Shown: one piece after another, positions 6,606 through 10,340 of the stretch | How positions within the stretch are numbered: the first letter of the stretch is position 1 | How the letters are laid out: each line of letters starts with the position of its first letter | NCBI GenBank assembly: GCA_937920115.1 | Contig: CALGVF010000068.1 | Coordinates: 1 to 10,340 of the forward strand | Reading direction: 5' to 3' | Length of the DNA stretch: 10,340 nucleotides | Source of the DNA: an uncultured Clostridia bacterium | Lineage (GTDB): Bacteria; Bacillota; Clostridia; Christensenellales; Borkfalkiaceae | Position numbers and translations under genes: made by a program | The notes under the pieces: generated by a model | The model's database searches: none | What the model was told of the DNA's origin: nothing | The model's input: only the letters and a program-made list of their open reading frames with translations

Positions 6606-8314
6606 AGAAGAAATTTTTGATTTTTAACATTGTAATAGTAACGCTTTCCCTGCTTATCGTATTTATTTCGGGAATAACGCTCAACAAATCATCGCACGAA
6701 AAGGCTGCGGAAGCCGAGGTCAAGACCTTGGCGGAAACATACTCTTCCCTGTTCGACGAGACAAAAATCGACGAGATAATAAAGGGCGTACCCGAAGAAG
6801 TACGACTTACCGTCATAGACAAAGAAGGCAAAGTTTTGGGCGACAGCAAGAGCGAGGAACTGACGGAAAACCATCTTTTAAGACCCGAAATACAAGCGGC
6901 GTTCGCCGGCACGCCGAAAGCGGCGATAAGATACAGCGACTCGCTTAAAAAGTCTATGGTCTACTATGCGTTAAAGGTCGAGGTCGGAGAAGACGACTTC
7001 GCGTTTATCCGTACCGCGATAGCCGTAGAGAGCGTGAACGAATACGTTCTTAAAACCGTTCCGAGTCTCGTTTACGCACTTATAGCCTCACTTTTCATAT
7101 CTTATATAGCGAGCATACTCGTCGCGAACGCCCTCGTGAAACCGCTCAGAGACGTGAGGGATAAGATAAGAGCGATAAGAAACGGCAACTACGTAGAGAG
7201 CGTTCCGAGATCGGGCGACGACGAAATAAACGAAACGCTTACGGAAATCGACGAGATAAGCATGAGACTTTCAAAGAGTATCGCCGAAGCGAAGAGCGAA
7301 AAGGAAAGACTCGACTATATACTCGACAATATTTCTGACGGTATAATCGTACTCGAAAGCGACGGAAAAATCGAAAGCGTGAACAAAGTCGCGGCAAATA
7401 TCTTCCCGATAAACGAAGCGGCGGGCAAAGACTACTCTATACTTACTTCCGACAAGAATTTCAACGACGGCGTGGAAAGCGTTTTAAAGAGCGAAAAGAT
7501 ACGCCCGTTTGAACTCGGAACTGACGGCAAAACGTTTATCGTTTCCGCCGAACTTCTCGAAAAGGGCTTCGCGGTAATCGTCCTTTCGGACATTACGGCG
7601 GTTAAAAACGCCGAGAAAACGAGAAGCGAATTTTTCGCGAACGCCTCGCACGAACTCAAAACTCCTCTCACCGCGATTAAGGGGTTTAACGAACTTATAG
7701 CCTTACAAACGACCGACGATAACGCAAAAAAACTGTCGCTAAAAATAGAAAAAGAGGTCGCGAGAATAGTGAGTTTATTGAACGATATGCTCGACTTATC
7801 CAAACTGGAAAGTGGCAGGCAAATAACGCCCGAGACGGTAGATTTAGGCTTAGTCGCAAGAGACGTTAAAGAGAGTCTGTCGGCGATAGCGGACGAAAAG
7901 GGCGTAACTGTCGAGGTCGGCGGCGACGGAACGGTCGAAATGGAAAAAGAACACGCCGTGGAACTCGTCAAGAACCTTATGGAAAACGGAATAAGATACA
8001 ACGAAAAAGGCGGACACGTTAACGTTACGGTTTCCGAAACGGAAACGGGGGTAATACTCGTTGTAGAGGACGACGGAATAGGGGTCGAAGAAAAGCATAT
8101 CGACCGAATATTCGAGAGATTTTACCGAGTAGACAAATCGCGTTCGCGTGAATCGGGCGGCACGGGACTCGGGCTTGCGATAGTGAAGCATGTATGCGAA
8201 ATTTACGAAGCGAAGATAACGTTTGAAAGCAAACTCGGCTCGGGAACAAAAGTAACGGTAACGATACCAAAAAACGTTAAAACATCATATAAAGACAATC
8301 AAGACTGTATGTAA
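6602..8314 (+). CDS. phoR: PhoR-type membrane sensor histidine kinase
   Basis: Sensor kinase partner of the preceding regulator, 570 aa. TM1 about 5-24, an extracytoplasmic domain about 25-150 (with VRLTVIDKEGKVLGDS, typical of PhoR/Cache-like folds), TM2 about 153-176, and HAMP about 177-230. A PAS domain spans about 235-335, beginning DYILDNISDGIIVLE. The HisKA phosphoacceptor is H350 in FFANASHELKTPLTAIKGF. The ATPase has an N-box around KNLMENGIRYNE (458-468), G1 DDGIGV (490-495), F-box IFERFYRVDKSRS (503-515) and G2 GGTGLGLAIV (519-528). All catalytic motifs are intact, so both kinase and phosphatase activity are plausible. The start overlaps the regulator stop by four bases and has no visible Shine-Dalgarno, pointing to translational coupling. 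A terminator follows immediately. Confidence 0.95.
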   Translation: MKKKFLIFNIVIVTLSLLIVFISGITLNKSSHEKAAEAEVKTLAETYSSLFDETKIDEIIKGVPEEVRLTVIDKEGKVLGDSKSEELTENHLLRPEIQAAFAGTPKAAIRYSDSLKKSMVYYALKVEVGEDDFAFIRTAIAVESVNEYVLKTVPSLVYALIASLFISYIASILVANALVKPLRDVRDKIRAIRNGNYVESVPRSGDDEINETLTEIDEISMRLSKSIAEAKSEKERLDYILDNISDGIIVLESDGKIESVNKVAANIFPINEAAGKDYSILTSDKNFNDGVESVLKSEKIRPFELGTDGKTFIVSAELLEKGFAVIVLSDITAVKNAEKTRSEFFANASHELKTPLTAIKGFNELIALQTTDDNAKKLSLKIEKEVARIVSLLNDMLDLSKLESGRQITPETVDLGLVARDVKESLSAIADEKGVTVEVGGDGTVEMEKEHAVELVKNLMENGIRYNEKGGHVNVTVSETETGVILVVEDDGIGVEEKHIDRIFERFYRVDKSRSRESGGTGLGLAIVKHVCEIYEAKITFESKLGSGTKVTVTIPKNVKTSYKDNQDCM

Positions 8315-8330
8315 AAAAACAATCAAGACT
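8295..8330 (+). repeat. 12-bp direct repeat spanning the end of phoR
   Basis: ACAATCAAGACT occurs at 8295-8306 (inside the last phoR codons) and again at 8319-8330, 24 bases apart, straddling the stop codon. The second copy supplies the first bases of the terminator stem. It looks like a small local duplication. Confidence 0.6.
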
Positions 8331-8366
8331 ACGGACCGCAAAACAATGCAAGTCCGCAGTTTTTTT
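8328..8366 (+). terminator. Rho-independent terminator of the pst-pho operon
   Basis: ACTACGGAC (8328-8336) pairs with GTCCGCAGT (8352-8360) as a 9-bp stem with one A-C mismatch. The 15-base loop can form a further 3-bp GCA/TGC stem. A run of seven T's (8360-8366) follows. It begins 13 bases after the phoR stop. Confidence 0.82.
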
Positions 8367-8389
8367 CAGTCCTTATTTTTAACTTTTAC

Positions 8390-8418
8390 TTGACAGTTCT
8401 TAAATTATATGATATCAT
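8390..8418 (+). promoter_or_regulatory. Promoter of the SPFH-RHH operon
   Basis: A perfect -35 TTGACA (8390-8395) and TATCAT (8413-8418, 5 of 6 matches to TATAAT) are separated by 17 bp. The -10 lies inside the first operator repeat, so bound protein would block RNA polymerase. The expected start is near 8425, giving a leader of about 25-30 bases with AGGAGG at 8438-8443. Confidence 0.8.
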
Positions 8419-8428
8419 TATGATATCA
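8408..8428 (+). promoter_or_regulatory. Tandem palindromic operator over the SPFH promoter -10
   Basis: TATGATATCA occurs at 8408-8417 and again at 8419-8428, an 11-bp (one helical turn) offset. Each copy contains the self-complementary TGATATCA, and 8410-8428 as a whole is a perfect 19-bp palindrome around T8419. This is the layout expected for two adjacent dimers of a small repressor. The Arc-like protein at 9482-9676 is the obvious candidate, by linkage only. Confidence 0.75.
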
Positions 8429-8451
8429 AAACAATTTAGGAGGATTGTTCG

Positions 8452-9480
8452 ATGGAAGAAAAAATTTTGGAAGGCAAAAAACACGGAATGCGTACCCTTT
8501 TAACGGGTATCGTTCTTGTAATCGCAGGCATAATCGGCATTGCGGTCGGGGGAAGTATGATTGAGAAAAATTACTATCCGCCGCTCGGATTTGTTCTCGT
8601 CGCCGTCTCGATAGTCGTTATTCTCATATCGATATTTATGTTTGCGGGACTCAGAGTGTTGAAACCGCAGGAAGCGTTGGTTCTTACTCTGTTCGGAAAG
8701 TACATAGGCACGATAAAGGGCGAAGGTTTTTATGCGATAAACCCGTTCTGTTCGGCAGTCAACCCCGCTTCCGACACTAAACTCAATCAAAGCGGTGACG
8801 TTAAAACCGTTACCCCGACAACAACGGTCAAAAGCGACGGAACGGCGGTAAACGTAAATATGCCGAACAAGAAAATATCGTTGAAACTAATGACGCTCAA
8901 TAACAACCGTCAAAAGATAAACGATTGTCTCGGAAACCCCGTAGAAATAGGAATCGCCGTAACGTGGAAGGTTGTGGACACGGCAAAGGCGGCGTTCTGC
9001 GTAGACAACTATAAAGAATATCTCTCGCTTCAATGCGACAGCGCGCTTCGCAATATCGTCAGAATTTATCCCTACGACATCGCCCCCAACGTAGACACGA
9101 CGGGCGACGGCTTAGCCGACGAAGGAAGTTTAAGAGGTTCGAGCGAAGTCGTTGCGGACAGAATCAAAAAGGAAATACAATCGAGGGTCGAAATCGCGGG
9201 ACTCGAAATAGTCGAAGCCCGTATAACCTATCTTGCTTACGCTCCCGAAATAGCGGCGGTAATGCTTCAACGCCAACAGGCTTCGGCGGTTATCGACGCG
9301 AGAAAAATGATTGTAGACGGCGCAGTCGGAATGGTCGAAATGGCTCTCGAAAGACTTAAAGAACACGGAACGGTTGATCTCGACGAAGAAAGAAAAGCCG
9401 CGATGGTTTCCAATCTTTTGGTAGTGCTTTGCGGCAACCGCGACGCTCAGCCCATAGTAAATTCGGGAAGTCTCTATTGA
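8452..9480 (+). CDS. SPFH/band-7 domain membrane protein
   Basis: Membrane-anchored protein of the SPFH (stomatin/prohibitin/flotillin/HflK) superfamily, 342 aa. Two hydrophobic segments (about 15-36 and 45-67) are followed by the band-7 domain. It opens with VLKPQEALVLTLFGKYIGTIKG and includes GNPVEIGIAVTWKVVD (161-176), the NYKEYLSLQCDSALRNIVRIYPYD stretch (186-209) and the helical ADRIKKEIQSRVEIAGLEIVEARI region (235-258). The latter part, with AAVMLQRQQASAVIDARKMIV (268-288), is the typical SPFH coiled-coil tail, ending NSGSLY. Such proteins oligomerise on membranes and organise membrane domains or proteases; the substrate here is unknown. The start is fixed by AGGAGG 8 bases upstream of ATG 8452. 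It is co-transcribed with the RHH gene one base downstream. Confidence 0.92.
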   Translation: MEEKILEGKKHGMRTLLTGIVLVIAGIIGIAVGGSMIEKNYYPPLGFVLVAVSIVVILISIFMFAGLRVLKPQEALVLTLFGKYIGTIKGEGFYAINPFCSAVNPASDTKLNQSGDVKTVTPTTTVKSDGTAVNVNMPNKKISLKLMTLNNNRQKINDCLGNPVEIGIAVTWKVVDTAKAAFCVDNYKEYLSLQCDSALRNIVRIYPYDIAPNVDTTGDGLADEGSLRGSSEVVADRIKKEIQSRVEIAGLEIVEARITYLAYAPEIAAVMLQRQQASAVIDARKMIVDGAVGMVEMALERLKEHGTVDLDEERKAAMVSNLLVVLCGNRDAQPIVNSGSLY

Positions 9481-9481
9481 G

Positions 9482-9676
9482 ATGGGCGACGGAAAGAAAA
9501 AGCAGATTCCGCTCAGAATAAGCGAAGAACTGTTCGCCGAACTTACGAAGTGGGCGGAAAACGATTTCAGGTCTTTAAACGGACAGATAGAATATTTACT
9601 CACGGAATGCGTTAAAACGCACAATAAAAGCGGAAAGTACGTATGTAAAGACAAAATCGATGAAACAAACATTTAA
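9482..9676 (+). CDS. Arc-like ribbon-helix-helix DNA-binding protein
   Basis: Small (64 aa) RHH protein. The strand KKKQIPLRIS (5-14) is followed by helix A (about 15-28) and helix B (about 32-45), with RSLNGQIEYLL closely matching the Arc repressor pattern RSVNSEI. By alignment with Arc, Q8, P10 and R12 fall at the three base-contacting strand positions (Q9, N11, R13 in Arc), so the central contact is changed. The polar tail after about 48 is probably disordered. It starts one base after the SPFH stop with only a weak purine stretch upstream, so translation is probably coupled. Expected role: dimeric autorepressor of this operon through the tandem operator at 8408-8428. RHH proteins of this kind are often auto-labelled as antitoxins, but no toxin gene is adjacent. 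Confidence 0.88.
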   Translation: MGDGKKKQIPLRISEELFAELTKWAENDFRSLNGQIEYLLTECVKTHNKSGKYVCKDKIDETNI

Positions 9677-9712
9677 CACCAAACAACGTTTACGGCGTTT
9701 GACCAAAAATGA

Positions 9713-9750
9713 ACCCCCGAGATTTCCGCAAATGCAGAAAACTCGGGGGT
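9713..9750 (+). terminator. Hairpin terminator after the SPFH-RHH operon
   Basis: ACCCCCGAG (9713-9721) and CTCGGGGGT (9742-9750) form a perfect 9-bp GC-rich stem. The intervening bases extend it: TTTC/GAAA, one C-A mismatch, then GCA/TGC. On the plus strand the following ATTATT is only a weak T tract. On the minus strand TTCATTTTT follows, so it may act in both directions between the convergent genes. Confidence 0.75.
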
Positions 9751-9817
9751 ATTATTCACGGCAAAATTACGAGTTAATCGACTTATACGGCGACTTATCG
9801 CTATTATTACGCACACG

Positions 9818-9849
9818 AAAAGCCTACCGCTAAACAACGGCAGGCTTTT
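9818..9849 (-). terminator. Probable terminator of der (bidirectional hairpin)
   Basis: AAAAGCCT (9818-9825) pairs with AGGCTTTT (9842-9849), extended across one mismatch by CCG/CGG, with an 8-base loop. It starts 9 bases beyond the der stop on the minus strand. The A/T ends of the stem provide four T's after the hairpin in either direction, so it could serve both convergent transcripts. Confidence 0.7.
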
Positions 9850-9857
9850 ATATTCGG

Positions 9858-10340
9858 TTAATTATCTTCCTGCTTCTCGTGGATAAATATCCTTATAGGC
9901 GTTCCCTCGAAACCGAAGGTCTTTCTTATCGTATTCTCTATATACCTCTTGTACGAGAAGTGCATCAGATCCTGTGCGTTTACAAACAATATGAACGTCG
10001 GCGGATATATTCCGTCTTGTACCGCGTAATATATTTTCAGTCTCCTGCCGTTCTTCGTCGGCGGCTCGTTCGCCCTTACCGCGTCCGAAATCACGTCGTT
10101 GAGCGTTCCCGTCGTTATTCTCTTGCCCGCGTTCGCGTAAACCTCTTCGCAAAGTCCGAAAAGTTTGTTCGTTCTCTGCCCGTTCTTCGCGGATATATAT
10201 ATCGACTTGTAATAGTCCATAAACGCGAGGTCGGTCTGTATCTTTTTCTCGAACTCGTTTATGGTATGGGTGTCCTTTTCAACCTTATCCCACTTGTTCA
10301 TTACGATAATCGACGGTTTGCCCTGTTCGTGAACGTAGCC
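9858..10340 (-). CDS. der: Ribosome-assembly GTPase Der (EngA), C-terminal part; 5' end outside window
   Basis: Essential tandem-GTPase that acts in 50S ribosomal subunit maturation. Only the last 160 residues are visible, reading leftward from the right edge to TAA at 9860-9858; the real start lies outside the window. The visible part begins GYVHEQGKPSIIVMNKWDKVEKD, containing the G4 NKWD motif of the second GTPase domain, and continues to the G5-like YISAKNGQRT. The KH-like C-terminal domain follows, with RITTGTLNDVI, PPTKNGRRLKIYYAVQ, PPTFILFVNA, HFSYKRYIENTIRKTFGFEGTPIRIFI. An internal ATG at 10301 is not a start, because coding continues upstream through G4. It converges on the SPFH-RHH operon with two hairpins between. 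Confidence 0.96.
   Translation of the reverse strand, partial: GYVHEQGKPSIIVMNKWDKVEKDTHTINEFEKKIQTDLAFMDYYKSIYISAKNGQRTNKLFGLCEEVYANAGKRITTGTLNDVISDAVRANEPPTKNGRRLKIYYAVQDGIYPPTFILFVNAQDLMHFSYKRYIENTIRKTFGFEGTPIRIFIHEKQEDN

Noticed and set aside
8370..8400. Possible Pho box before the SPFH gene (CTTTTAC near 8383)
   Set aside because: Only a single TTTTAC-like element is present, without repeats at 11-bp spacing.
9482..9676. RHH gene as the antitoxin of a toxin-antitoxin pair
   Set aside because: No small toxin gene is adjacent. The partner is a 342-aa SPFH membrane protein, and the downstream region is non-coding up to der.
9680..9701. Weak hairpin CAAAC...GTTTG just after the RHH stop
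   Set aside because: Five pairs followed by mismatches and no T tract; the strong hairpin at 9713-9750 is the better terminator.
9779..9798. CGACTTAT repeated twice 12 bases apart between the convergent genes
   Set aside because: Only two short copies with no flanking structure; compatible with chance. No CRISPR-like array, tRNA, rRNA or mobile element was seen in the window.

Overview
The window looks like a chromosomal segment of a Gram-positive bacterium of the Bacillota, most likely an uncultured member of the class Clostridia. The reasons are purine-rich AGGAG-type ribosome binding sites, a lipoprotein-type PstS, a PhoP/PhoR-style two-component system, a Y-family polymerase of the subfamily common in Firmicutes, and sigma-A-like promoters. 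I cannot place it below class level. Coding density is high and no intergenic stretch exceeds about 180 bases.

Layout. (1) 1-1456, minus strand: most of a Y-family translesion DNA polymerase whose last residues lie beyond the left edge. (2) 1457-1595: a divergent control region with a promoter for the polymerase, three 11-bp-spaced CTTTAC-type repeats that look like a Pho box, and the pstS promoter. (3) 1596-8314, plus strand: a compact phosphate operon in the order pstS, pstC-pstA fused in one gene, pstB, phoU, a PhoB/PhoP response regulator, and a PhoR-type sensor kinase. It closes with a hairpin terminator at 8328-8366. (4) 8390-9676: a separate two-gene unit made of an SPFH/band-7 membrane protein and a small Arc-like ribbon-helix-helix (RHH) protein. 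Its promoter has a -10 element inside a 10-bp tandem palindromic operator. (5) 9713-9849: two hairpins between convergent genes. (6) 9858-10340, minus strand: the C-terminal part of the ribosome-assembly GTPase Der, cut by the right edge.

How the genes work together. PstS (lipoprotein) would capture phosphate, the PstC-PstA fusion would form the channel, and PstB would drive import with ATP. PhoU and PhoR would read transporter state and control the response regulator, which probably binds the repeats in front of pstS, so the sensor-regulator pair would lie in its own regulon. In the second unit, the RHH protein is a natural candidate to bind the tandem operator and autoregulate the SPFH gene.

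Most notable: the PstS homologue has its two halves in swapped order (a circular permutation). PstC and PstA are one polypeptide. The divergent polymerase appears to be transcribed as a leaderless mRNA from a promoter abutting the Pho box. The SPFH-RHH pair carries a clear two-site operator.
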